Origin: an uncultured Saprospiraceae bacterium
GTDB taxonomy: Bacteria; Bacteroidota; Bacteroidia; Chitinophagales; Saprospiraceae
Length of the DNA: 45,832 nt
Direction of reading: 5' to 3'
NCBI GenBank assembly: GCA_938028705.1
Contig: CALIZI010000131.1
Location: 1-45,832, forward strand
Translations under genes and position numbers: made by a program
Shown: positions 1-9,900 of the stretch, one piece after another
Layout: each line of letters opens with the position of its first letter
How positions within the stretch are numbered: the stretch's first letter is position 1
The notes under the pieces: model-generated
What the model was told of the DNA's origin: nothing
The model's database searches: none
What the model saw: the letters and a program-made list of their open reading frames with translations, nothing else

Positions 1-150
1 GTTTACTATAAATAGGTGCTTCGGTCTGAATTTGACCTAAAACTCGTCTGACATTTTGAAAATGTCTGACGAGTTTTAGGTCAAATTCGGGGCAGATTTC
101 CGATTTTAAGAATAAACATACTTTTATTTTTTTAATTTAACATTGTCAAG
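1..150. repeat. MITE-like element, copy 1 (left end outside window)
   Basis: The core is a 30-bp inverted repeat, arms 28-57 and 59-88, with a single T·T mismatch, centred on 58. The right flank is AT-rich and ends at 142-150 in ATTGTCAAG, the reverse complement of the CTTGACAAT end seen in the other two copies (12145-12320 and 45120-45332). Read in reverse, the roughly 35 bases inside this end resemble the left end of copy 2 closely. The left terminal repeat would lie before base 1. The element encodes no protein. Confidence 0.7.
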
Positions 151-242
151 TTATGTTAGATAATTAAAAATATACTTAAATAAACAATTTATATTATTTT
201 TTATAACCCGTTCTGATACCTTTTTTATTTCCAATAGCTTCA

Positions 243-250
243 ATATCTTC
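243..250 (+). promoter_or_regulatory. Possible -7 box for hisS
   Basis: TATCTTCG differs at one position from the Bacteroidota -7 consensus TAnnTTTG and lies 35 nt before the hisS ATG. No clear -33 TTTG is visible, so this is tentative. Confidence 0.3.
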
Positions 251-285
251 GCACCACAATTCATACATCCATAAATTATCATATT

Positions 286-1629
286 ATGAAACCAAGCATA
301 CCAAAAGGCACACGCGACTTCGGACCGATCCAAGTCAATCGCCGCAACTATATATTCAATACCCTGCGTCGCGTATTTGTCAAATACGGCTATCAGCCTA
401 TCGAAACGCCCGTTATGGAAAACCTCTCTACACTTACCGGAAAATACGGCGAGGAAGGAGACCAACTTTTATTCAAAGTCCTCAACTCCGGCGATTTTCT
501 GCGGAAGGTCAAGGACGAGGATTATCAGGCAGGTAACTACAAAAAAATGACCTTCCAAATTTCTGACAAAGGCTTACGTTACGACCTGACGATTCCATTC
601 GCACGCTACGTGGTGATGAATCAAAATGATATTACTTTTCCGTTTAAGCGTTATCAAATCCAACCCGTATGGCGCGGCGACAGACCACAAAAAGGACGTT
701 ATCGTGAATTTTATCAATGTGATGTGGATGTGGTCGGTAGCGAATCGCTCATCAACGAAGTAGAACTCACGCAGATATACGACGAGGGTTTTGCGGCACT
801 TGGTGTCAATGTTTTGATTAAAATTAACAATCGAAAAATTCTCACAGGTATTGCAGAAGCCGCAGGTATTCCCGACCAAATGATGAGCATGACAGTGGCA
901 ATTGATAAATTGGATAAAATCGGCATGGATGGTGTGAAAGACGAAATGCGTAGAAAGGAAATTGGAGAGGAAGCTATCAATACGATTGAAAAAATATTGA
1001 CAATCAATGATTTAGAAGAGTTGAAATCTTTTTTTGAAAATAGCGAAACAGGACGCAAAGGAATTGAGGAATTACAAACGGTTTTTAATTATTTAGAAAA
1101 AATTGACCTCACCAATGAAATTGTATTTGACATTACACTCGCTCGCGGATTGACTTATTATACCGGAACGATATATGAAGTCGCTGCAAAAGATGTAAAA
1201 ATCGGCAGCATCGGCGGCGGCGGCAGATACGACGACCTGACGGGAATGTTTGGTTTGAAAGGCGTATCGGGTGTAGGTGTGTCATTCGGTGCAGCGCGGA
1301 TTTATGATGTCATGGAAGAACTCGACATCTTTCCCGACAGCACCGCTGAAGGTACGCAATTGATTTTTGTGACCTTCGATGAAAAAGCACTTGATTATGC
1401 TTTTGATGCTTTACAGGCAGTACGCAAGGCAGGTATCAATGCTGAAATTTATCCCGAATCCGTCAAAATGAAGAAGCAGATGAAATACGCTAATTCACGA
1501 AAAATTCCTTATGTAGCCGTAGTCGGTGATAATGAAATGCAAGCCGGAGAAGTTGCGCTAAAAAATATGAAAACAGGCGAACAAGCAAATGTGAAAGTGG
1601 CAGATTTGGCGAGTAAAATCAAGCAATAG
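286..1629 (+). CDS. hisS: Histidyl-tRNA synthetase
   Basis: This cytoplasmic class II aminoacyl-tRNA synthetase charges tRNA-His with histidine using ATP. The 447 residues carry the class II signature motifs. Motif 1 includes GTRDFGP (8-14), motif 2 spans about 121-151 with the ATP-contacting arginine in a WRGDRPQKGRYREF context, and motif 3 is around GGGGRYDDL (310-318). The histidine-specific ARGLTYYTG lies at 286-294, and a C-terminal anticodon-binding domain runs from about 355. Length and domain order are normal for the family. ATG 286 sits in an AT-rich leader without a Shine-Dalgarno site, as is usual in Bacteroidota. The next gene pair follows after 56 nt but has its own promoter-like box and is unrelated in function. 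Confidence 0.97.
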   Translation: MKPSIPKGTRDFGPIQVNRRNYIFNTLRRVFVKYGYQPIETPVMENLSTLTGKYGEEGDQLLFKVLNSGDFLRKVKDEDYQAGNYKKMTFQISDKGLRYDLTIPFARYVVMNQNDITFPFKRYQIQPVWRGDRPQKGRYREFYQCDVDVVGSESLINEVELTQIYDEGFAALGVNVLIKINNRKILTGIAEAAGIPDQMMSMTVAIDKLDKIGMDGVKDEMRRKEIGEEAINTIEKILTINDLEELKSFFENSETGRKGIEELQTVFNYLEKIDLTNEIVFDITLARGLTYYTGTIYEVAAKDVKIGSIGGGGRYDDLTGMFGLKGVSGVGVSFGAARIYDVMEELDIFPDSTAEGTQLIFVTFDEKALDYAFDALQAVRKAGINAEIYPESVKMKKQMKYANSRKIPYVAVVGDNEMQAGEVALKNMKTGEQANVKVADLASKIKQ

Positions 1630-1643
1630 TCGTGGAAAAACCT

Positions 1644-1651
1644 TATTTTTG
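1644..1651 (+). promoter_or_regulatory. -7 box of toxin-antitoxin pair
   Basis: TATTTTTG matches TAnnTTTG exactly, 35 nt before the antitoxin ATG at 1686 and just after the hisS stop codon. This suggests the pair has its own promoter. No good -33 element is visible at the expected spacing. Confidence 0.45.
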
Positions 1652-1685
1652 GAGTGTATTTTATTCACAATAGAAACAAAAAGAT

Positions 1686-1922
1686 ATGAGTACAATAGAA
1701 ATGAAGGCTACCATTCTACGCTACATTAATGAAGATAACGAAGAGAAAATTGCTAAAATGTATGCTTCAGTGGTAGAAGATGATATTGTTGGTTACAATA
1801 TTGACGGAACACCGGTTTATGCGGAAGCATTTAAAAAAGAAGCGGAAGAAATTTTGCAGCGCATGGACGCAGGAGAATCTAAAACCATTCAAGAACTTAA
1901 AAAAGAAATGCTGCAATGGTAG
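1686..1922 (+). CDS. Putative type II antitoxin
   Basis: A 78-residue acidic, mostly helical protein immediately upstream of a RelE/ParE-type toxin gene. Its last 7 nt overlap the toxin start, the usual arrangement for translationally coupled antitoxin-toxin pairs. I do not recognise a named DNA-binding domain. The C-terminal part (about 44-78: AEAFKKEAEEILQRMD, then QELKKEMLQ) looks like an amphipathic helix that could wrap the toxin, and the N-terminal half could be the DNA-binding part. The assignment rests on size, position and overlap rather than on a clear family match. If right, it neutralises the toxin at 1916-2239 and probably represses the promoter at 1644. Confidence 0.6.
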   Translation: MSTIEMKATILRYINEDNEEKIAKMYASVVEDDIVGYNIDGTPVYAEAFKKEAEEILQRMDAGESKTIQELKKEMLQW

Positions 1923-2239
1923 AGTTGTACCAAGTTGATGTATCTTCAGAGACAGAAAAAGACATAAGGAAAATATTTGATTATTTACTTGATAGTTCAA
2001 GTGAAAACGTGGCATTGAAAGTTTCAATAGGAATTGCTGATACGATTGAAAAACTTGAAAAAATGCCCACAGGAAACCCAATTCAACATAATATCAGCAG
2101 TGAAAAACGTACTTTTCGTTTTATCAAAAAATGGAAATACAAAATCATTTATTATGTGGATGAAGATGCGAAAATAGTAAAAGTTGTTGCTGTAAGACAC
2201 TCAAGTCAACACCCTGACAAGTTGAAAGACTTATTATAG
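1916..2239 (+). CDS. RelE/ParE-family toxin
   Basis: A 107-residue protein with the ParE/RelE layout. Two helices (about 10-52, with SSETEKDIRKIFDYLL and IADTIEKLEKMP) are followed by beta strands ending in YKIIYYVDEDAKIVKVVAVRHSSQHP. The RHSSQHP ending is typical of ParE-like toxins. RelE members cut mRNA on the ribosome and ParE members poison DNA gyrase. The ParE-like C-terminus favours gyrase, but this is inference. The start overlaps the antitoxin end by 7 nt. The pair sits between hisS and a minus-strand gene, as expected for a small mobile addiction module in a spacer. Confidence 0.8.
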   Translation: MVELYQVDVSSETEKDIRKIFDYLLDSSSENVALKVSIGIADTIEKLEKMPTGNPIQHNISSEKRTFRFIKKWKYKIIYYVDEDAKIVKVVAVRHSSQHPDKLKDLL

Positions 2240-2264
2240 TCCGTCTCTTTAATCGAATGAACCC

Positions 2265-3260
2265 TCAAAAAACCATCAAATTACACCCACGCACATCGCT
2301 ATTATCAAACCTGCCAAGTACCTCAAAACGCCTATTGGCATACACCCGTCCGAGGTCATCCGTAGCAATAAACGAACAGGTATCTACATTAGCAAGGTCA
2401 ATGATATTCAAGCCGCCCGTGCGTCCATAATCAACATAAGCAAAAGGGTCACTGATGTCTCGTGCAAGCACACCTAAAGTTGGTGCGCCTTGAAAAGTCG
2501 CTTGTTCGCCGCCTTGCGAGTAGGCTTGTGACAACAGTTCCGTCATCCCATATTCCGAATGTATTTGATTGACATTGAATGATTTACAAAGCACTTCATG
2601 CAATTCAGCCCGTATCATTTCCTTCCTTCTGCCTTTCATGCCGCCTGTTTCCATAATGATAATATTGGAAAAATCTTCTTTCGTTTTTTCTGCCAAATCC
2701 AGCAAAGCGAAACTCACACCAATCAACAAAGTCGGTATTCCTTCACGCTGATTTTTTCTTAAAATAATTAATAATTCATCAATATTTTTCAAAAAAAAAC
2801 CACTTTGCGAATACCGAGATTGACGAATAAAAAAATCCACCATACTCACCAATGACGACCCCGACCTTTCTAAGTAGGATGGCAGCAATGCCAATACACA
2901 ATAATCATTAATTTTATGATAAAAATATTCAAATCCACGCAAGGTATTCTCTTGATAAAAAGACAGGTCGCGCACCTCGTGTTGGCTCGTTTGTTGCCCC
3001 GTAGTGCCGCTGCTTGTAAAGGTTGCTTCGGGCAGCCAATCACCTGATTTTATGCTATGATTTTTAAACAGTTGAATAGGTAAAAAAGGGATAGCTTCAA
3101 TGTCATGGACTTCATTAGCCGCTATGCCTAACAGCCCCAAATAACGATGATAAACAGGATTCTCCAATGCCTGATATTGGAACATTTCCAATGCCAAAGC
3201 ATTAAAATTTTCGGGCGTGACCCTACGTATTTTTTTTATTAAATCTATTCTTTTTATCAT
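2265..3260 (-). CDS. LuxE-type acyl-protein synthetase
   Basis: A 331-residue relative of LuxE (acyl-protein synthetase), part of the adenylate-forming superfamily. In luminous bacteria LuxE activates a fatty acid with ATP and passes it to LuxC. The nucleotide-binding loop TSSGTTG lies at 82-88, and a GMTELLSQAY segment follows at about 240. It is close to the usual size for the family but lacks the long N-terminal region of full acyl-CoA synthetases. No luxC, luxD or luciferase gene lies nearby, so a role in light production is unlikely. Stand-alone homologues in Bacteroidota probably activate a carboxylate for an unknown acceptor. It is divergent from the VWA gene at 3439, with a large inverted repeat between them. 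The family call is firm; the substrate is unknown. Confidence 0.8.
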   Translation of the reverse strand: MIKRIDLIKKIRRVTPENFNALALEMFQYQALENPVYHRYLGLLGIAANEVHDIEAIPFLPIQLFKNHSIKSGDWLPEATFTSSGTTGQQTSQHEVRDLSFYQENTLRGFEYFYHKINDYCVLALLPSYLERSGSSLVSMVDFFIRQSRYSQSGFFLKNIDELLIILRKNQREGIPTLLIGVSFALLDLAEKTKEDFSNIIIMETGGMKGRRKEMIRAELHEVLCKSFNVNQIHSEYGMTELLSQAYSQGGEQATFQGAPTLGVLARDISDPFAYVDYGRTGGLNIIDLANVDTCSFIATDDLGRVYANRRFEVLGRFDNSDVRGCNLMVF

Positions 3261-3282
3261 TCGTTGACCTGCAATTTGTTGA

Positions 3283-3425
3283 TTCGTAATTCGTAATTCG
3301 TATATTCGTGCGGTATAGTCGTCTGACGAATCCTTTTAGTGAATGTGAATATGTTGTCAGATAATCAGTGATATTTTATGACAACATTCGTCTGACGACT
3401 ATACCGCACACAACGAATTACGAAT
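3283..3425. repeat. Large inverted repeat with CGTCTGACGA core (H4)
   Basis: Outer arms are about 3283-3331 and 3386-3425. Both begin with an ATTCGTAATTCGT-like end and share a stretch containing GCGGTATAGTCGTC. Each arm carries CGTCTGACGA in the same orientation, giving a T·T mismatch in mid-stem. A second inner stem (about 3347-3359 with 3379-3389) extends the structure. It fills most of the spacer between two divergent genes, so their promoters must lie in or next to it. Confidence 0.8.
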
Positions 3426-3438
3426 AAAACGAACAGAA

Positions 3439-5118
3439 ATGAAATATTGTTTTTTGTTATTATTTTTCATCATGTTAATGCTACCGAAGGCGGAAGCACA
3501 ACAAGTATTGACAGCCAAAGCCCAAGAAGGTTATAATGCTTATGCCGAACTTGCGAATGACTACATGCACGCCTTGTGGGGCTACCGCGTAGAACTCGGA
3601 AAACTCAATTTCAAAATGCTCGAATATATGAACATCAACCCCTTGCAGCGCAAGTCGGTACTCCGCTACGAACACACCAATTTTCTGGAAACACTCACCT
3701 TCAAAAAAGACCCGAAAACTGCCTACATGCGTGTGTTTGATACAGGCGATAATATTCCCCGACCACATCGTGTTGCGCTGAATAAGAGCATACAATATAT
3801 GAAAGAAAGTATGGATAGCATTGCAAAAATCAGCGAAGAAGTAGCACATCATGTAACGAAAAGAAAATATAAAGGCGAGGAAAAACTCGAAACCTTATAC
3901 AAAATATTGGACAGATGTGAGACGCATTTTGAAGCATTCAAAACCGCTAATATGCAAATGATTGCTGCCCTCGAAACTGCACAAAATTATTATCGCACGC
4001 CTTCCATCACCAATGAATATATCCGCCACGCCCTGCAACTAAAAAGCCTTGCCGACCCTGCCCGACGCATATTATATGCTTTGCGCGACAATAATGTTAT
4101 CAAAGTAGCGGGTGCTATGAGTGACCTCGACGTGGCGATGGAACTCATCCGCGAAATAGAGCATGAAAGCCTGACGGGTACACCCTATCAAGGCAAATAT
4201 TACGATAAAGGCGTGTATGTTCGCTACGATTTTGTCCTCAAATTGGCGAGTGACATTCGTGCATACTCGCGTGAGTATATGACTGCCGATGTAGGCAATA
4301 TGCGCTACGAGTTGCAGTCACCGAATTACTATTATTATAATCGTCGTGTCCTTGATAAATTTAATCGGGTAGGGCGTGGATTGATTTTGCAATATAATCA
4401 TTTTGTCGATTCTTCGCAGGTGCAGTTAATCAAAATGGTGGAAGAACCACATTGGTACAAAGTCCGGCATCTTGATGACGAAAGTGTAGCTCCGGGCAGA
4501 AAAGGCAATCAAGAAGATAAGGATTTTGTTGACTCCCTCACCGCTGCCCTCAACGTCCTTGAAGGCTATGCACCTAACAACCTGATTTTCTTGTTGGATG
4601 TGTCTCATTCCATGAATACACCGGAGAAATTGCAACTCCTTAAAAGTTCATTTAAGCATTTGGTGGATGTCATGCGACCGGAGGATAGGGTCGGTATTGT
4701 TACCTTTTCGGGTGAGGCGCAGGTGGTGCTGAATCCGATTTCTTCTACTGAAAAAGAAACGATTTATCAAGCCCTCAACCAACTCCGCCCTACCGGAAAA
4801 TCAGATGTGGAACTTGGCTTAAAAGAAGCATATAAGTTGTTGACAGACAATTATTTAGAAAATGGAAACAACAAAATCATATTGGCTACCGATGGTGCTT
4901 TTGAAACCTTCAAACGCACACTCAAGGTGATAGAAGGTCATAAAAATAAAGGGAAAAACCTGTCTGTTTTTTATTATAGTAAAGAAAAAAGTAATTCAAT
5001 AGGTTATCGGTTAAAACAATTTGCCGAAGCCGGAGACGGACGTTATGCCTACATCCAAGCCGAAAATGCCAATGAAATTATCATCGAAGAAGCGCAGAAA
5101 ACAACGATTAATGATTAA
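3439..5118 (+). CDS. Secreted VWA-domain protein
   Basis: A 559-residue exported protein. A hydrophobic signal peptide occupies residues 1-20, with likely cleavage before QQVLTAK. The middle (about 25-375) is helical and rich in Tyr, Arg and Lys, with no domain I recognise. A von Willebrand factor A domain covers about 380-555, with an intact metal-ion-dependent adhesion motif DVSHS (387-391) followed by a conserved hydrophobic core (EDRVGIVTFSGEAQVVL) and LATDGAF. VWA domains bind ligands through a metal ion, so a periplasmic or surface role in protein-protein contact is plausible. The partner is unknown. No operon partner is obvious, and the MFS-like gene downstream is separated by 143 nt containing a hairpin. 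Confidence 0.8.
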   Translation: MKYCFLLLFFIMLMLPKAEAQQVLTAKAQEGYNAYAELANDYMHALWGYRVELGKLNFKMLEYMNINPLQRKSVLRYEHTNFLETLTFKKDPKTAYMRVFDTGDNIPRPHRVALNKSIQYMKESMDSIAKISEEVAHHVTKRKYKGEEKLETLYKILDRCETHFEAFKTANMQMIAALETAQNYYRTPSITNEYIRHALQLKSLADPARRILYALRDNNVIKVAGAMSDLDVAMELIREIEHESLTGTPYQGKYYDKGVYVRYDFVLKLASDIRAYSREYMTADVGNMRYELQSPNYYYYNRRVLDKFNRVGRGLILQYNHFVDSSQVQLIKMVEEPHWYKVRHLDDESVAPGRKGNQEDKDFVDSLTAALNVLEGYAPNNLIFLLDVSHSMNTPEKLQLLKSSFKHLVDVMRPEDRVGIVTFSGEAQVVLNPISSTEKETIYQALNQLRPTGKSDVELGLKEAYKLLTDNYLENGNNKIILATDGAFETFKRTLKVIEGHKNKGKNLSVFYYSKEKSNSIGYRLKQFAEAGDGRYAYIQAENANEIIIEEAQKTTIND

Positions 5119-5200
5119 TGGTGAACGGTTAATGGTGAATTTTTTTAATGTTAAATAGATACTGATTTTCACAAAGCAAAAACAACATTCGACATTACCC

Positions 5201-5249
5201 GTTTATCATTTAAGCGACTCTTTTCTTCTTGTCCGCTTAAATGATAAAT
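5201..5249. repeat. 15-bp hairpin before the MFS-like gene
   Basis: Arms TTTATCATTTAAGCG (5202-5216) and its exact complement (5234-5248) enclose a 17-nt loop. The motif ATGATAAATG is echoed again just before the next start codon at 5262. There is no T-run after the stem, so a typical intrinsic terminator is unlikely. It may be a leader structure or a small dispersed repeat. Confidence 0.55.
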
Positions 5250-5261
5250 GAATACTGATAA

Positions 5262-6539
5262 ATGATAAATGACATATTAGAGGGGTATAGGAAGGTGGAA
5301 AAATATGTTTTTTACCTGATTGGCGCACAATTTTGTTTGCAACTTATCAACTCGGCTTTCTTCATACTGTTCAATTATTTTATGGAGAAAGAGGGCTATC
5401 CTGATTACGAAATTGCAGGGGTCATTGCCGAGCGATTTGCGGCGGTGATGGTCTTGGCTGCACCACTTGGATTTTTCATTCGGGGCAGGCGATTAAAACC
5501 CTTTTTTTATGTCGCTTGTTTGCTTGTACCTTCTTTTTCTTTGCTTTCTATTTACGCTGCCGAAAACCATTTGGACACTTTATTGACTTGGGGAATGCGT
5601 TGTTGGGGCGGTGGTTTTGTCTTTATGCAAGTGACCGGTTTGCCCTTTATTTTGCTCAATGTCAAACGCGAACAACACTCCGAAGCTATTGCGATATGGT
5701 TTCAAATGTGGAGCGTGACTATCTTCTTTGCAGGCATCCTTCATTTTATTTTAAATGGTATCAATCCTGTCTTTTTCGACGAGCGTAATATGCTGATTCT
5801 CTTTTCATTAATCGGTTATTGCTCCTTCTGGTTTATTTATAAAATTCAAATCAAAGAACAAACATCCGAGCCACTGCCCGTCCGCGAATCATCGGGTATA
5901 TCGAAGGTCTTTTACGCTGTTTACGACCTTGTGCGCCCCTACGACTGGGGGCTTATTTTCAGTGCTTTAGTACCCACTATGATTATTGCCATTGGTGCAG
6001 GATTTACCATTCCTGTTATCAATTTATTTTTCCTCAATATACATGGTATTCAGGCAGATACCTTCGCGGTGATGAGTGCGATGACTTATGTTATGGTGGC
6101 ACTCATCATGCCCTTTATGCCTTATATCCGGCGGCGTTTTGGTTACGGCATTGCCATTACACTTATTCAAAGTCTGGCGGTGATTGCCTTGCTCATTATG
6201 GCAACCACAGAATACTATGCCGAAGCCGGATTTGCAGCAGGCATTGCCGTATTTTTCTACATGATCCGCCAGCCACTTATGAACGCCGCCGGACCGATGA
6301 CCTCCGAACTCACCATGTACTACGTCGGCGAACGCAACCAAGAAATGATTAGTGCTTTGAACGCCTCAATATGGTCGGGCAGTTGGTTTGTTAGTATGCA
6401 AATTTTTGCTTGGCTGCGCCAAATGGATTATCGCTACGTCACCATTTTTCTGATCACTGTGGTCTTATATGCAGTGGGCGTGGCTTGGTATGCATATTTG
6501 ATTTATTTATACAATAAAAATGACGCTTCTTCGCATTGA
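5262..6539 (+). CDS. MFS-like membrane transporter
   Basis: A 425-residue integral membrane protein with about 12 hydrophobic segments in two halves. A more polar loop (about 200-225, KIQIKEQTSEPLPVRESSG) separates them, which is the standard layout of the major facilitator superfamily. A cytoplasmic loop RRRFGYG (about 287-293) matches the basic loops of MFS proteins. The substrate cannot be read from the sequence and no enzyme gene nearby gives a clue. ATG 5262 was chosen because it precedes the first amphipathic helix; an ATG-rich stretch just upstream contains no better start. The gene is followed by a 404-nt spacer with no coding sequence. Confidence 0.75.
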   Translation: MINDILEGYRKVEKYVFYLIGAQFCLQLINSAFFILFNYFMEKEGYPDYEIAGVIAERFAAVMVLAAPLGFFIRGRRLKPFFYVACLLVPSFSLLSIYAAENHLDTLLTWGMRCWGGGFVFMQVTGLPFILLNVKREQHSEAIAIWFQMWSVTIFFAGILHFILNGINPVFFDERNMLILFSLIGYCSFWFIYKIQIKEQTSEPLPVRESSGISKVFYAVYDLVRPYDWGLIFSALVPTMIIAIGAGFTIPVINLFFLNIHGIQADTFAVMSAMTYVMVALIMPFMPYIRRRFGYGIAITLIQSLAVIALLIMATTEYYAEAGFAAGIAVFFYMIRQPLMNAAGPMTSELTMYYVGERNQEMISALNASIWSGSWFVSMQIFAWLRQMDYRYVTIFLITVVLYAVGVAWYAYLIYLYNKNDASSH

Positions 6540-6649
6540 AAAATATCGTAAAACGAGGTCTTTTTATTGTTAAAAATGCTTTTGCTTAACCTTCCCGCAA
6601 GATACCCTTTCCTGTATTTTATATTAACCGATACGAAGTCAGTGTCTTA

Positions 6650-6680
6650 CCCCGTATTCCGATAATTATCGGAATCGGGG
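6650..6680. repeat. Short palindrome with CCGATAATTATCGG core
   Basis: A 31-bp inverted repeat, almost perfect, beginning CCCCG and ending CGGGG. It interrupts repeat copy A between CTTAC and TTCAGG, which are nearly adjacent in copy B. Confidence 0.7.
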
Positions 6681-6713
6681 TTCAGGTATCTATATTTGTT
6701 TTTCACTCTCTGT

Positions 6714-6725
6714 CGATAGCTATCG
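6714..6725. repeat. Short palindrome CGATAGCTATCG
   Basis: A perfect 12-bp palindrome of the same family, again in a position where copy B of the spacer repeat has no such sequence. Confidence 0.55.
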
Positions 6726-6790
6726 GTATAAATATGTGGATAGTCGAATATTTCTCTAAAGGTAAGCTGTGACATAATAAAAACCAATTC

Positions 6791-6943
6791 ATAATACAAT
6801 CTTTGACTAAGTCAAATAACAAATGTTTAAATAATATAATATGCAACCAATCAAACGTTTTTCTATTCTAATTATAAACTGACTAACCACATACTGCACC
6901 CTCACCTACTGACGACTTTGATTTATTAAACTAATATCGAAAG
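6791..6943. other. AT-rich leader of the CotH gene
   Basis: No gene or clear structure is seen. A TATATTTG box at 6691-6698, inside repeat copy A, is the nearest -7-like match, about 250 nt before the start codon. Promoter use is uncertain. Confidence 0.3.
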
Positions 6944-9900
6944 ATGAAATTTAAAATTTTTATTTCACTAATAATCACACTATGCCTTTTTGAAAATATT
7001 TTATACAGTCAAATATATATTAATGAACTCATGGCTGCAAATAATGCCACGATAGCTGACCCGCAAGGTGACTATGATGACTGGATAGAAATATATAATG
7101 CAGGTGCAAGTCCGGTAAATCTAGGTGGTTATTTTATCACAAACGACATCGCGAATCCTGATAAATGGCAAATTCCGACCTACAATCCGACTGCCACAAC
7201 TGTTCCGGCAGGAGGCTATTTACTGCTTTGGGCTGATGAAGATATTACTGACGGTGTAACGCACTTGGACAGGAAACTCAAAAGCGGAGGTGATTTTGTC
7301 GCACTATTTGCGACAGATGCGCTAACACTAATAGATAGCATTGGTTTTCAAGCACAAACAGATGACGTTTCTTACGGACGTGAAACAGATGGCACAAGTA
7401 ATTTTTATAAAATGACAAATCCTACACCCAATGCAACTAATATTTTCAATCCGCTTCCCGGCACACTTACGCCTTATACCAATCTGTATATTAATGAAAT
7501 TATGCCCAATAACGATACCCTTGCCGACGGCTATGGAGACTTTGACGATTGGCTGGAAATTTATAATGGAAATGCGAATACGGTTGACATTGGCGGTTTG
7601 TATCTGACAGATGATTTGGACGATTTATTAAAGTGGCAAATCACGACCAATCACCAAATTGGCGCAAGTGGACATACCGTAATATGGGCAGATAATGAAC
7701 CCGAACAAGGCGATTTACACACTACATTTAAGTTGTCAAGTACAGGTGATTTCATAGCATTAATTCAAAAAATAGGCAATCAAATTACCATTCTTGATTC
7801 ATTGACTTTTGGCGAATTTAGAAGAAATATCTCTTACGGAAGAAAAACAGACGGCAGCAATACCCATTCACAATTTGTTCAATTTAGTCCCGGAAATACC
7901 AATAACGGAAAGAAGAAATTAGTAGATGAAGTCAAGTTTTCTATTAAAGGTGGTCTGCACTCAGCTAGTCAAAATGTGACATTTTCTTGTACTACCCCGA
8001 ATGTCACTATTCGTTATACGACCGACGGTAGCGAACCCACGTCTTCCTCACCTTCGGGTACATCTGTTAATGTGAGTTCGACCCGAAATATTCGCGCTAA
8101 AGCATTTAAGTCCGGTTGGCAGGAAAGTTTCACTACTTCCGAATCTTATTTGATTAATGTGTCGCACCATTTACCGGTGGTCAATATCGCCACCAATCCC
8201 GACAATCTTTGGGATAATCAAATTGGTATTCATGTCATTGGCACAAATGGAAAAGTAGCAAATTGTAGGTCTGACCCACGCAATTACAACCAAGATTGGG
8301 AACGTCCTGCCACTGTTCAAATGTATGAAACTGATGGTACATTGGCATTCAATATTGATGCGGGAATTTCTATTTCGGGCGGTTGTTCGCGCAATAATGC
8401 ACAAAAAAGCATCAACATAGCCACCAAAAAAAGATACGGCACAGAAGAGATTGATTACCAACTCTTTCCGACAAGAAACCAAGACGAATTTCGTCGCTTC
8501 AAACTCCGCAATGCCGGAAATGACTGGAATTTAACGAGCATGCGCGATGCGGTGGTACAAGCACTTGTGAAGGATGAAGTTGATATAGAAACACAGGAAT
8601 TTCGCCCTTCAGTGGTTTATTTGAACGGTGAATATTGGGGCATAATGAGTATTCGGGATGTATTCAGTGAGCATTATTTAAATTATAAATTTCCTGATAT
8701 TGATAAGGATAGTATTGATTTACATTTCCTTCATTTATATGGAGATGTTAATCAATATGATGTAGAAGTCAAAGAAGGGCATCATCAGGCTTTTTTGGAT
8801 TTGTATAATTATATTGACGATAATAGTATGTCAAATGCAAGTAATTATGAATACGTAAAAAGTTTGATGGACATCAACGAATACCTCAATTATCAAATCG
8901 TACAAATACACGTTGCCAATACAGATTGGCCCTCCAACAACACCCGCGTATGGCGTGACCAAAGACAAGGTGGCAAATTTCGCTGGATATTATTTGACAC
9001 CGATTTTGCTTTAGGCAGACAAGCGAATGGCAGCAATAGCCGTACTGCAAATCCGCCTTCTATGAATTCGCTTTACCAAACAGTACGTACCGACCAGGGC
9101 GGTTGGCCCAATGACCCGGCTTCCACCGAAATGTTGCGTAAGTTGCTGCAAAACAATGAGTTCAAGCATGAATTTATCCAACGTTTCGCCACACAAATCA
9201 ATCTTTTATTTACATCTTCACGCACTGCAACTATCGTAGATGACTACAAAGCAACCATGCAGCCCGAAATGCAAGATCATCTCAATAAGTGGAATCTTAA
9301 CGGAGGTTCTCTTAGTACATGGCGGGGGAGAGTGGATTATCTTAAAACGTGGCTGGCAGACCGTCCGCCTTATATGAGGCAGCACATTCAAAGTCATTTT
9401 GGCTTAAACGGCACTTATAATTTGACCATTGATTTTGATGCCAACTCCGGCGGTTACGTATTATTAAATAGTAACGAATATCCTGCACCCTACAATTATT
9501 CGGGGATATATTTTGATAATATTCCAATAGAAATAACGGCAGTCGCGCATGAGGGATACGTATTTTCGCATTGGCAACAAACAGGCGATACCAATGCCAA
9601 AACAAGTTACACAAGCAGTTCCAATGCCACCCTCACACCTGTATTCAGACGTGCGCCAATGATTAGCGAAATTCATTATCACCCTGCCAACGGTGGCGAC
9701 TACGAATTTATAAAAATTACAAACCCCGAAAATGGAACTATTGAACTCACCAACTTCCAATTTACGAATGGTATTGAACACACTTTTGGCAACCTTACTT
9801 TGCAGGCAAATGAAGAAATTATACTTGCAAAAAAGGCTTCGCTACACAGTTCACAGCCTTTGCGTGTCTTTCAATGGACAAGCGGAAGCCTTGATAATGA

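Larger units (their letters stand above)
6548..6790. repeat. Dispersed spacer repeat, copy A
   Basis: This spacer aligns by eye with 13580-13790. Both contain ACGAGGTCTTTTT, then ATGCTTTTGCTT, CGATACGA, TTCAGGTATCTAT and TAAATATGTGG in the same order. Copy A carries two short palindromes (6650-6680 and 6714-6725) that are absent from copy B at the aligned positions. Read on the minus strand the two copies also share partial peptide similarity, so they may be decayed remains of a short gene. Confidence 0.65.

Noticed and set aside
2265-3260. Bioluminescence (lux) locus
   Set aside because: Only a LuxE-type gene is present, with no luxA, luxB, luxC or luxD.
3283-3425. Possible CRISPR-like repeats (ATTCGTAATTCGT and CGTCTGACGA words)
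   Set aside because: The copies are arranged as inverted arms, not as regularly spaced direct repeats with unique spacers, and there are no cas genes.
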